9,489 nucleotides of DNA from contig CBDCGI010000006.1 of NCBI GenBank assembly GCA_965216725.1, positions 1-9,489 on the forward strand. Direction: 5' to 3'. The notes below the pieces were generated by a model. The model worked only from the letters and a program-made list of their open reading frames with translations, was not told where the DNA came from and ran no database searches. Made by a program: the position numbers and the translations under genes. This DNA comes from JACZUI01 sp965216725. GTDB taxonomy: Bacteria > Actinomycetota > Acidimicrobiia > Spongiisociales > ZC4RG35. Below are positions 1 through 7,346 of this stretch, one piece after another. Every line of letters begins with the position of its first letter. The first letter of the stretch is position 1.

Positions 1-853
1 TAGGTAGCGGGTGTGGGAGAGGGATTCTGGTCCACTTCCACCACCTCGATGATGGCGATCATCCCTTGCTGATAGCCGAATTTGCCTCCCTCCACTTCGA
101 TAGCGGAGGCGTAATCGTTGACCGCGTAATACTCGGCATCCACCACATCGGCACCTTCGGGGGTCATGTCCAGGACCAGGTAGCGACCAGGTGTATCGAG
201 CCTGATTCGAGCACCGCCGTCGAGGGCCGCTTGTCCCGGTAGGGCATGGATTCCCCCCACCCACGCTTCAACCGAAAGCGTTGTGGCATCGCTGTCACAC
301 GCAGAGTCTGTAACGCCGAAGGCTTCAGCTCGATAGCAATCGAGGTCAGAGAGGATCTGGCCCGAAGGCGATATGAGTGCGAAGTCTTCGGCTGTTCGGG
401 AGTCCTCATCGCTGAGCTTCAGAACCACGAGATTGTGGAACTCGGTTTCAGAGCTATTGAAGAATTCAAGTGCAGACCCGGTCGCGACCTTTTCGGGTAT
501 GCCGTTGAAGCCAAAGTCGTAAGCCTCGATGATGTAATTCGTGGGAACCGAGGGCACCGAGGGCACGGTCAGGGGTGGCACAGTGTTGGCAACCTCCGGC
601 TCTGATCGGGGGAACACTGATGAGGATCAAGCCGAGTACGAATGCTGCAGCGACGCCGGAGGCGGCAACCACCACGCCCCCAGCGCGATCTCCGGGCGTG
701 TGGTTTCAGGACGACCGAATCGACGTCTTGATTGTGCGCATCGCGTAGGACCGAATCGGCGAGGGCAGCTAGATCAGCCTCACGCGCATGCCGGGCCTTC
801 GGGTCCGGTACAGGATTGGCCTCTCGCAGTTGGTCGAATGCTGTGTAGGGCAT
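1..853 (-). CDS. Membrane-anchored protein with cupredoxin-like outer domain, partner of the ECF sigma factor (partial, frameshifted)
   Basis: Its ATG overlaps the sigma-factor stop by one base (TGATG), so the two are probably translationally coupled. After correcting two frameshifts, the protein has a cytosolic N-terminus of about 58 residues starting MPYTAFDQLREANPVPDP, a basic stretch, one membrane segment (about 59-80), a Pro/Val/Thr linker and a long outer domain open to the left edge. That domain reads like a plastocyanin fold: YDFGFNG, then an N-S-E-T-E-F-H-N strand and a later GRYLVLDMTP strand. The frame breaks fit one extra base in the G run at 608-612 and one in the C run at 677-681. 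I see no zinc-finger HxxxCxxC, so it is not a classic ZAS anti-sigma factor. Regulating or sensing for the sigma factor is inferred from position and topology only. The copper-ligand strand has Asp where Cys is expected, so copper binding is doubtful. The C-terminus lies outside the window. Confidence 0.72.
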
Positions 854-1402
854 CAGGCCGATTCTCCTTCTGGATTCATGGACGTGTTCGGTTGCTGCTG
901 ATGCGTCGGCTGAACGATCTTTTCGAGCCGCTTCTTCGCCCGATGCAGACGCTGCTCGGCGGCTGACGTGGAGATATCGAGTGCGGCCGCTATCTCAGGA
1001 GCGGTGAGCTCTTCCCAGGCAGCGAGCATCAGGACCTCCTGGTCGGACGGCTTCAGTCGCCGGAGTGCGTTGGTGACCGCCAGGTCTTCCTCGCGTCGTA
1101 TCACGAAGACGTCGGGAGAGTCGACACTGCGTGGCGCGAAACCTGACATCTTCTGCAAAAGCCGGGCATTGCGCTTTGACGACCTCCACCTGTTGGCGAT
1201 GACTCCTCGGGCGATCCCGTAGAGCCAAGGCCGGACGGTCTCCCATTTGATGTCGTCAAAACGCCTCCATGCTGTGGAAAAGACGACGGCTGCCACGTCA
1301 TCGGCCTCCGCCCACCCGACGCGCCTGGCGCAGTATGCGACGAACCTCGTCATAGTGATCCTCGAACAGAGAGGTCAGCCTCTGGTCGGGCGCGGTCGTC
1401 AC
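853..1402 (-). CDS. ECF-type RNA polymerase sigma factor (one frameshift)
   Basis: The protein directs RNA polymerase to a specific promoter set. The corrected product is 182 residues, a normal ECF length. Region 2 lies at about 12-77 (LFEDHYDEV, ADDVAAVVFSTAWRR, then the WLYGIARGVIANRWR helix). Region 4 lies at about 113-161 (LRRLKPSDQEVLML and the helix-turn-helix IAAALDISTSAAEQRLHRAK). No extra C-terminal domain is present. I chose the GTG at 1402-1400 because it follows a purine-rich GCGGGGAA about 5 bases upstream and keeps the start of region 2. The ATG at 1353 would cut region 2. The frame changes near 1343-1344, where one extra A on the plus strand accounts for it and gives DEVVAYCARRVG. 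It is followed at once by the cupredoxin-like membrane protein. Its promoter appears to be one half of the symmetric region at 1427-1488, which suggests autoregulation. Confidence 0.88.
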
Positions 1403-1426
1403 TGGTTTCCCCGCATTCTCAGACCT

Positions 1427-1488
1427 TTGTTGTCCGGAATCCAACCCATCCTGACAGATGTCAGGACCCCGTGTCTGGCGGACAACAA
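1427..1488. promoter_or_regulatory. Symmetric bidirectional ECF-type promoter/operator
   Basis: Both strands carry TGTCAGG, 13 bases, then CGGACAACAA. The inner palindrome CCTGACA-GA-TGTCAGG spans 1450-1465. The outer 10-base exact inverted repeat is TTGTTGTCCG at 1427-1436 and CGGACAACAA at 1479-1488. Both dyads share the same centre at 1457.5, while the 13-base spacers are not symmetric, which is what paired -35 and -10 elements would leave. TGTC to CGGAC is 16 bases, a normal ECF promoter spacing. The outer elements end about 24 bases before the sigma-factor GTG (1402) and about 33 before the ATG of the small gene (1522), so both start sites would sit sensibly. The promoter reading is inferred. 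A repressor operator with nested half-sites is the alternative. Confidence 0.6.
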
Positions 1489-1511
1489 CGGGCCGTGGGC
1501 AGCCAGACGAC

Positions 1512-1517
1512 AAGGAG
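1512..1517 (+). promoter_or_regulatory. Ribosome binding site of the small basic protein gene
   Basis: AAGGAG sits 4 bases before the ATG at 1522. It is one of the clearest Shine-Dalgarno sequences in the window and decides the start of the small gene. Confidence 0.75.
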
Positions 1518-1521
1518 CACC

Positions 1522-1776
1522 ATGGCTTGGGAACAGACCGATTTCTCGATGGCCGCCAGAGCTGGACGCATTGATGAGCTCCGAGCCGAAGGCGATCGCG
1601 CCCGGCAGACAGGCGATCTGGTTCGTCGACGGAGGTCCCGGCGTCTCGCTTCGGTCGGAGGCTTGACCTCGGTCCCACTTGCTTCCCTCCGACGTGGTTT
1701 AGCCAGGCCCCTCAGTGCGCTCGCCCGCGGGCTGGGGCGCCTGGCTATCTCCGATGTGTCGCGCGTTCAGAAATAG
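1522..1776 (+). CDS. Small basic hypothetical protein divergent from the sigma factor
   Basis: This 84-residue protein begins MAWEQTDFSMAARAGRIDEL behind a strong AAGGAG. I do not recognise a family. The first 35 residues are mixed charged and probably helical, followed by an Arg cluster (RRRRSRR, about 37-43) and a Leu/Arg/Ala-rich, Ser-containing C-terminal half that looks amphipathic. There is no signal peptide, no clear membrane segment and no cysteine. It is transcribed away from the sigma factor, apparently from the mirror-image copy of the same promoter motif, so it is a good candidate member of that sigma factor's regulon. No function can be given. The reading frame could also carry an undetected frameshift like its neighbours, in which case the C-terminal sequence would be wrong. 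Confidence 0.6.
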   Translation: MAWEQTDFSMAARAGRIDELRAEGDRARQTGDLVRRRRSRRLASVGGLTSVPLASLRRGLARPLSALARGLGRLAISDVSRVQK

Positions 1777-1799
1777 GGCCCCTCGCCGCACGTTTGTCA

Positions 1800-1851
1800 C
1801 GTCGAGTGTGCTTGTCCTACCCAAAAACCGAGAGGTTAAGCTCACTCGACG
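1800..1851. other. Long-loop inverted repeat between convergent genes
   Basis: CGTCGAGTG at 1800-1808 and CACTCGACG at 1843-1851 form an exact 9-base stem with a 34-base loop. It lies in the 130-base gap between the ends of the small gene and the second S41 protease gene. It might help termination on either strand, but there is no T tract and the loop is long. Apart from this and the adjacent 15-base tandem repeat I see nothing in the gap. Confidence 0.3.
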
Positions 1852-1879
1852 GGATGGGAATGGCCGGGATGGGAACGGA
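1850..1879. repeat. Two-copy 15-base tandem repeat
   Basis: CGGGATGGGAATGGC (1850-1864) is followed directly by CGGGATGGGAACGGA (1865-1879), differing at two positions. It lies in the non-coding gap between convergent genes. No function is evident. Confidence 0.6.
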
Positions 1880-1906
1880 CGCCTGGACTCCGAGGGCCTC
1901 GTTGTC

Positions 1907-3274
1907 TCAGCTGATGGACAACGCCAGCTCGACAACCGCCTCCGCGGTCAGGCCGGGGGGGAAGTCCTCCACCACGTCCGGCGTCACGCCCACCTCTCCG
2001 AAGTCGAGGCCCTCCGGAGTCACCCAGCGGGCGATGGTCAGCTTCACCGCGCCCCCATTGGAGAGGTCGAACTGCTGTTGAACGGTGTTCTTGCCGAAGG
2101 TGTTGACCCCAACGATGGTCGCCCTTTCCCTCTCCTGGAGCAGGGCTGATATCAGCTCCGACGCCGAGGCACTGCCTCCGTTCACCACTACCACCACTTC
2201 GACGTCTTCAGGGACGAGCCGCTGGCCGGAGACCTCGTAGACCCGCGACGACCCGGGCCCTACGGTCTCCACCACATCCCCGTCGTCGATGAATTGAGAA
2301 GCCACGTCGATGGCAGTAGTCAGCAGGCCCCCCGGGTTGTCACGGAGGTCGAAGACCAGCGTGTCGACACCCTCGGCGAGCAGGCCGAAGATGGCCTCCC
2401 GCAGCTGTTCGTCGCCGTTGTCCGTGAACTGGCTCAGCCGCACATATCCAGCGTCTCCCACCAACTCGGTTGTGACGACGGGAACCTCCACGGCGGCGCG
2501 TGTGATGGTGACCTCGTATTCGGCACCGTCCCGGAGAAAGGTCAGATCGACATCGGTTCCCGCCTTGCCGCGCACCGTCGACGTCACCTCGTCGATGGTC
2601 CAGCCTTCGATGCTCTCACCGCGCACTGCGATCACCACGTCTCCAGCGACGACGCCCGCACCCTCGGCGGGGCTTCCGGTTACCACTGACGCGATGACGA
2701 TTCGACATGTGCTGGAGACGATGTTGCATCGTTCCCCGCTTGCTTCATCAAAGGTATTCACCAGCGCCCCGATGCCTTCCACCTCGCCTGACTGCTCCTC
2801 TTCGGTGAGCTCGACCAGCTCCTGGGTCAGGTACGACGAATTGGGGTCGAGGGCAAAGGTCAACATCCCGAACACCATGGCCTCCGCCGCCTCCGTTGCG
2901 TCCTCGGCCTCGTCCGGGGCGACAGAGCAGACCTCCACGAACTCGGCAGTTGGTGCCACGCAAGTCAATGGGGAGTTGCTGGTCGCCCCGTCGAGACGGT
3001 CAAGGCCTTCCGCAGCCCCCTGGGCCAGCGTCTGGTCGGGAACATCGTCGACATAGTTGTCCTTGATCAGCTCGTAGGCCTCGCAGACGATTTCCGCCTC
3101 GCCAGGAGAGTCACCACATCCCACGACCTCGATGACGCGGCCGTTGGGAGCGATGGAGGACGTTGCCGCGACGTGGGCCGTCGTTGATGTGGCAGGAGGG
3201 TCGGTGGGCCCGGTGCTCGACCCCAAGGCGCATGCCCCGAGAACGGAGGCCGCCAACGCGAGGCCCCACCTCAT
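1907..3274 (-). CDS. S41 family (CtpA-like) peptidase, lipoprotein, second of a tandem pair
   Basis: This 455-residue serine protease is predicted to be anchored outside the membrane as a lipoprotein: the lipobox is LGAC with Cys15, followed by a Ser/Thr/Pro linker. A PDZ domain spans about 165-258 (VEGIGALV to FLRDGAEYEVTI). The S41 core follows, with DLRDNPGG (about 309-316), the serine motif NGGSASASE (likely nucleophile Ser370) and FGK (general base Lys395). The Ser-Lys distance of 25 residues is that of CtpA enzymes, which cleave near protein C-termini. Three cysteine pairs (53/64, 105/116, 183/190) precede or enter the PDZ domain, and the other S41 protein shares them. The ATG at 3274 overlaps the upstream S41 stop as ATGA, which fixes the start and implies one transcript. 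The frame is intact. The substrate is unknown. Confidence 0.93.
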   Translation of the reverse strand: MRWGLALAASVLGACALGSSTGPTDPPATSTTAHVAATSSIAPNGRVIEVVGCGDSPGEAEIVCEAYELIKDNYVDDVPDQTLAQGAAEGLDRLDGATSNSPLTCVAPTAEFVEVCSVAPDEAEDATEAAEAMVFGMLTFALDPNSSYLTQELVELTEEEQSGEVEGIGALVNTFDEASGERCNIVSSTCRIVIASVVTGSPAEGAGVVAGDVVIAVRGESIEGWTIDEVTSTVRGKAGTDVDLTFLRDGAEYEVTITRAAVEVPVVTTELVGDAGYVRLSQFTDNGDEQLREAIFGLLAEGVDTLVFDLRDNPGGLLTTAIDVASQFIDDGDVVETVGPGSSRVYEVSGQRLVPEDVEVVVVVNGGSASASELISALLQERERATIVGVNTFGKNTVQQQFDLSNGGAVKLTIARWVTPEGLDFGEVGVTPDVVEDFPPGLTAEAVVELALSIS

Positions 3275-4663
3275 GAGTTGGCGAGTGCCAGTTCGACCAG
3301 TTCGGTCGGCGTAAGCCCTGCCGGGATCTCGACTTCGATGTCGGGCTCGACGCCAACGCCCTCCACAGAATCCCCCTCGGGCGCAAGCCAGTCCGCTACG
3401 GCAACCAGGAGCTCGCCTCCGTTGTTCATCTCGAATTGCAGTTGCACGGCATGTTTGCCAAACGTGGTCTCGCCGAGGATCGTGGCGCCACGGCGATCCC
3501 CGCAAGGCCATGGCCGTGATCTCTGCCGCCGACGCAGTTCCCTGGTTGACCAGGATCAGGATTCGCTTGTCTGTTGCCTGGCCGCCATCCAGAGCGAGAA
3601 GCTCGTATTCCTCGGTTCCGTAGCTCTCTATCAACACGGTGCCCCCGTCCACGAACTCGGAGATCACATAGACCGCGGCATCGACGAACCCTCCGGGGTT
3701 ATCCCGTAGGTCGACGACGACCGTGTGGTATCCGATCTCCTCGAGTGCGTCCAGAGAGTCGTTGACCAGTTGGGGGATGTCCGCTTCGAAATCGGGGATT
3801 CGCAGGTATCCGACGCCTGGCACCGGCATCTCAACCTCAACCGACGGCACCGCGAGCTCCTCGCGGTCGATCGTGAATTCGAGCTCCTGTCCATCTCGCA
3901 ACACGCCGAGGTCAACTGTTCCGGTCTCATCTCCGGCAATCAGAGTCCCTGCCTCCACAAATCCGAGACCGTCGACCGGGCTCCCGTCGATATCGGTGAT
4001 GATGTCGTCCGCCATCAATCCTGCGTCGGCCCCGGGGTTCGCCTCGAGGACAAAGACGATTCTGAGCTCACAGACTTCGGTCACCTTGGCGCACTTGGAG
4101 CCAACAGCGTCGGTGGCGTCGAGGAGAACGCCGATGCCGCCCACAACGCCATTGAGTCGATACGAACCGGTCTGGCCTGGAGGGAGGTAGTAGGTGAAAG
4201 GATCCAGGGCGGTGTCGGTCATGCGGAGGACCGCGGCCTCGATTGCGGGTCCGATCGGCATCCTGGCCTCGGCGACGCGGCGATGGATCTCATTGCACAT
4301 CTCCACGAAAGCCGCGGTAGGGATAGCGCAGATGAGAGTGCGCGGCGGCTCCTCGGTTTCCGACGTCTCGAATTCGCGGATTCCCTCGAGCGCGGCCGCT
4401 GCCAGGGCCTCAGCGTCAGCCGGCCTGTCCACATGCCATTTGTCGACCAGTTCGTAGACTTCACATAGGGTGGAAAAGGTCACCTGGGGCGCTACACAGT
4501 CGTCGATTTCGAGTGGCGGAGCGTCGAGCGCGCTGGTCGGTGCCGGCGCCGAAGTGGCAGGAAGCGATGTCTCAGGCAGGAATTGGGGTGTGGTCGGCGG
4601 CTCGTCGGCGGCAGCACCGCACGCGCCTAAAAGGAGAGCCAAGGCCAGCAGTCGGATTCCCAT
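3271..4663 (-). CDS. S41 family (CtpA-like) peptidase, lipoprotein, first of a tandem pair (one frameshift)
   Basis: The lipoprotein signal ends in LGAC (Cys15) and is followed by a Pro/Thr-rich linker. A PDZ domain spans about 172-265 and the catalytic core holds DLRDNPGG (318-325), NQGTASAAE (likely nucleophile Ser378) and FGK (Lys403). The frame breaks at the C run 3498-3501 (plus strand). Removing one base gives ALRDRRGATILGE, which aligns without gaps to ALLQERERATIVG of the neighbour and puts Ser and Lys 25 residues apart. The corrected protein has 463 residues and ends ELVELALANS at 3271, overlapping the next gene by ATGA. Uncorrected, the shifted frame runs straight into the second protease and makes a false 918-residue fusion. 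Cysteine pairs 56/67, 112/123 and 191/198 match the second protease exactly in spacing. Transcription probably starts at the ATG itself (see the GATAAT site). It is a likely duplicate of its neighbour. Confidence 0.9.
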
Positions 4664-4669
4664 GAGCGC

Positions 4670-4675
4670 ATTATC
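4670..4675 (-). promoter_or_regulatory. -10 element for leaderless transcription of the S41 pair
   Basis: On the minus strand GATAAT lies exactly 6 bases before the ATG at 4663, that is at -12 to -7 if the A of ATG is +1. A at -11 and T at -7, the two key bases, are present. No Shine-Dalgarno sequence fits in this space, so a leaderless transcript is the simplest reading. A -35 element is not convincing. Confidence 0.5.
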
Positions 4676-4691
4676 GGCTCCAACCGCTCGT

Positions 4692-4697
4692 TACTGT
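4692..4697 (+). promoter_or_regulatory. -10 element for leaderless transcription of the amidohydrolase operon
   Basis: TACTGT, which fits the TANNNT consensus of leaderless promoters in Actinobacteria, lies exactly 6 bases before the GTG at 4704. There is no ribosome binding site before that GTG. This supports the chosen start. The promoter faces away from the S41 promoter within the same 40-base gap. Confidence 0.45.
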
Positions 4698-4703
4698 CGT
4701 GGC

Positions 4704-5776
4704 GTGCGGATTCGGTTCTCCTTGACCTCACCCTGGGGAGATCATTCGCTTCTCGACGTCGTCGAGGGCGTTTGGGAGGAGCCGTTGGGTTCGCCGGATG
4801 CCACCTTCGGTGGAGGGTTACTGGGCGCTCCCGGGTCTCGTCGATGCTCATGCCCACCTTGCCCCAAGGACTTCATGAACCTCGAACCGGGAGATCCTGT
4901 CGCCGCGGAGCAGCGGGCATCGGAGGCACTTCAGGCCGGCGTGATGCTGCTGCTTGACAAAGGGTGGCGGGACGACACGGTGCCCGAACTCGTCCGCCGG
5001 TTGCCGGCGGTGTGCGCGACCCGACATCGAAGCCGCCGGCGTCATGCTCACTGTTGAGGGTGGGTACTACGAGGGATTCGCCCGTGTCACCAGTGAGACC
5101 GGGTTGGAGGCCGCAATTGCAGATGTAGCACGCTCCTCTGAGGGCTGGGTGAAGTTGGTGGGGGACTGGCCACGCCGAGGTGTAGGGCCTGTCCCCCAAT
5201 TTCAGCGAGGACGCTCTCGAGAAGGCCGTGATGTCAGCCAACCAACACGACGTCAAGCTTGCGGTACACACAATGGCGCGTGATGTTCCTTCGATGGCGG
5301 TGCGTGCCGGAGTCCATTCCGTCGAGCACGGGCTCTTCCTCACCGAGGCCGATATGGAGGCCCTGGGCCAGCGTGGCGGAATGTGGGTGCCCACCGTGCT
5401 CAATGTCGAGAAGCTCATCGTTCAGCTGGGACCTGAGTCTTCGGGTGGCCGGCTCCTGACTGAGGGCCTCGACAACGTGTGCAGGCTGCTGCCGCTCGCC
5501 GTGGAAGCGGGTGTCCACGTGTTGGCAGGGACCGACCTTGCCGTCTCCAGCGCCAACGTTGGCCAGGAGGCCGTGCGCCTTGCCGAACTCGGCCTGTCCC
5601 CAGACCACACCTTGCGTTCGGTGTCGGTGGCCGGATTCGCGGCGACAGGCCGGCCGACCGGCTACGAGGTGGGGGCTCCGGCCGACGCCGTTCTTTTCGA
5701 CAGCAATCCCCTGGAGGAGCTGGGCGTGCTCGCTCATCCCAGTCTCTTGATGCGTCACGGGGTGATCTTGAAATGA
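4704..5776 (+). CDS. Metal-dependent amidohydrolase, imidazolonepropionase-like (four frameshifts)
   Basis: This is a TIM-barrel amidohydrolase that hydrolyses C-N bonds with bound metal. The family includes imidazolonepropionase-like enzymes and Xaa-Pro dipeptidases, and the substrate cannot be told. The corrected product is 356 residues. Metal ligands in order: HxH in GLVDAHAHL (His49, His51), a possible carboxylated Lys in EGWVKLVGDW (Lys150), LAVHTM (His188), SVEHG (His208) and LAGTD (Asp277). The C-terminal GAPADAVLFDSNPLE is typical of the family. Frame breaks: one extra base in CCCGGG at 4830-4835, one missing in the C run 4862-4865, one extra near 5011-5019, and one extra in the C run 5193-5197. 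The net +2 agrees with the gene length. Every catalytic motif survives on one side or the other, so this is not decay. It starts at a GTG with a leaderless promoter and its stop overlaps maf as ATGA. There is no signal peptide, so it is probably cytosolic. Confidence 0.85.
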
Positions 5777-6351
5777 GGCTGATACTTGCTTCGAGTTCGC
5801 CGCGGCGTGCACGGCTCCTGACTCAGATCGGCCTCGAATTCGAAACCGTGAGCCCCGATGTCGATGAATCACGATTTGCGGGCGAAGATCCGTCTCAATA
5901 CGTGCAACGCGTTGCCCTCCTCAAGGCGAGGGCCGGCATGGATCGCGGGGCCGTCGCCCTCGCCGGAGACACCGCCGTCGTTCATGAGGGCCGTGTACTG
6001 GGGAAACCCGGACACCCTGAAGAAGCGAGGGCGATGCTTCGCCGACTCCAAGGGGAGACGCACGAGGTGTTCACAGGACTCGCGGTGGCGTGGTTCGGGG
6101 AATCCGAAGTCGAGAACAAGAGCCTGGTCGACATGACGACGGTGCGAATGACCCCGATGACCGACACCGAGATCGAATGGTACGTCGGAACCGGAGAGCC
6201 ATTGGACAAGGCGGGCGCATACGGCATTGGGGGTCTCGGCGGCCGTTTCGTGGAGAGGGTCTCTGGCAGCCCGGCGACCGTTTCTGGGCTTCCGGTTCAC
6301 TTGATCGATCGTCTTCTGGTCGCCGCCGGGCATCAGGGTCTGACAAGGTGA
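5773..6351 (+). CDS. maf: Maf family nucleoside triphosphate pyrophosphatase
   Basis: Maf proteins hydrolyse non-canonical or modified nucleoside triphosphates to monophosphates, a house-cleaning role in the cytosol. The 192-residue protein has the usual length. Motifs: ILASSSPRR at 4-12, the catalytic Asp in GDT (Asp66), LGKP (76-79), the substrate-recognition strand DKAGAYGI (145-152), and a C-terminal SGLPVHLI segment. The frame is intact. The ATG overlaps the amidohydrolase stop as ATGA, so the genes are co-transcribed. The usual NVxGLP near the end reads TVSGLP here, and GAYGIQG reads GAYGIGG, both conservative departures. Which Maf subgroup (dTTP/UTP or m7GTP preference) it belongs to cannot be settled by eye. 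Confidence 0.93.
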   Translation: MRLILASSSPRRARLLTQIGLEFETVSPDVDESRFAGEDPSQYVQRVALLKARAGMDRGAVALAGDTAVVHEGRVLGKPGHPEEARAMLRRLQGETHEVFTGLAVAWFGESEVENKSLVDMTTVRMTPMTDTEIEWYVGTGEPLDKAGAYGIGGLGGRFVERVSGSPATVSGLPVHLIDRLLVAAGHQGLTR

Positions 6352-6373
6352 TGACCCGGGTTAGCTTGATGTG

Positions 6374-7346
6374 ATGTCCAGGACTCTCATTGCACTGGCT
6401 CTGGTGGTGGCTGCATGCAGCCCCGGGGATTCCGGCAGCTTGTCGACCTCGGTGCCGGCTGTTTCGACGACCTCCAGCAGCGAGGTCGCGACGACAACGC
6501 CCGAGACCTCGTCCACCTCAACCTCTACGAGCAGTACGTCGACTTCGACCACCTCCACTCTTCCCCCCACGACGACGACCACGAGTCCCGAGGAATTGCC
6601 TGGGGATTGGGCGGACTCGCCGCTGATCGTTGCTGCCTTCGGTGCCTTGGGCTGGTGGGACGGTGCTTCCTGGGTCCTGGCGGATGGGTCGGAGGATCTT
6701 CCGATCGAAGGCGGCGAGGATTACCAGGTGGCGCGACTGGGACTCGAGGCAACCGTTTCCGGAGGACCGGAGATCCCTGTGTGTGATCCGATCGAGAACC
6801 AGGGAGTCGAGTTGAGCCATCCGGAGCTACTAGGGGGAATGGCCTGGTCCGTACGGTGTGGCTATCTCCGCCGGATGGGACCTCAACCCACATCTCGTCG
6901 AAGAGTTCACCGACGACGGCACCTACGCAGCGTTTGCCCGAGAGCTGCTCGACCAGCGGGGGCTCGACGTGGCCGAACCGGTGATCAAACAGCTTCTCCG
7001 GGTGGACCTGGAAGGTGACGGGGTCAACGAGATCATCGTTGTCACCGAGGAGATTCAAGGCCCGTATGAGCCTCCAACTCCTGGTGACTATTCGATTGTG
7101 TTCATGAGGAAGGTCGTGGACGGAGAGGTGCAGACGGCGATCCTCGGTGATTCTGTTGTTGGCACCGAAGAAGGCGGGCTCAACTTGGGTTTCGGGGTTG
7201 GGGCGGTCGCAGATCTCACCGGCGACGGACGGATGGAGGTCGTGGTCTCCGTCGCCTACTTCGAAGGCCTGAGCGTCGAGGTTTGGGAGTACTTCAACGA
7301 TGATCTCGGGATGGTTCCCACGGTCCAAGCCGGATGTGGTGCATGA
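6374..7346 (+). CDS. Secreted lipoprotein with Ser/Thr linker and FG-GAP-like calcium motifs (one frameshift)
   Basis: The N-terminus MSRTLIALALVVAAC is a lipoprotein signal (lipobox VAAC, Cys15). About 55 residues follow that are almost all Ser, Thr and Pro, a flexible linker. The outer domain contains two Asp-rich acidic loops, DLEGDGVNEIIV and DLTGDGRMEVVV, of the kind seen in FG-GAP/VCBS repeats that bind calcium. I do not recognise a named family. The frame breaks near 6854-6858. Removing one base joins GMAWSVR to VAISAGWDLNPH and gives about 323 residues. A GTG two codons upstream of the chosen ATG (at 6371) is an alternative start. The gene lies 22 bases after maf and overlaps the thioesterase by ATGA. 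A surface protein inside an otherwise cytosolic operon is unusual and its role is unknown. Confidence 0.75.

Noticed and set aside
246..966. Plus-strand reading frames of 119 and 141 codons
   Set aside because: They are shadows of the minus-strand cupredoxin-like gene: no ribosome binding site, no family likeness, odd composition.
2294..4468. Long plus-strand reading frames opposite the S41 genes
   Set aside because: High GC leaves long antisense frames open. Their compositions are Ser/Arg/Pro-rich noise and the sense genes are certain.
1907..4663. A single 918-residue double-protease fusion
   Set aside because: The junction between the two halves is in the wrong frame: after TASAAEITAMALRG the sequence loses all S41 similarity until a new lipoprotein signal. 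Removing one base at 3498-3501 restores the first protease's end and its own stop, with an ATGA overlap to the second gene.
4470..5057. An amidohydrolase start upstream of 4704, for example the ATG at 4662
   Set aside because: It would overlap the divergent S41 gene, and the added residues have no family likeness. The GTG at 4704 has a well-placed -10 element.
6490..6590. Repeat array in the lipoprotein gene
   Set aside because: The repeated ACC/TCG/ACG triplets are just the coding of a Ser/Thr-rich linker and show no fixed repeat unit.
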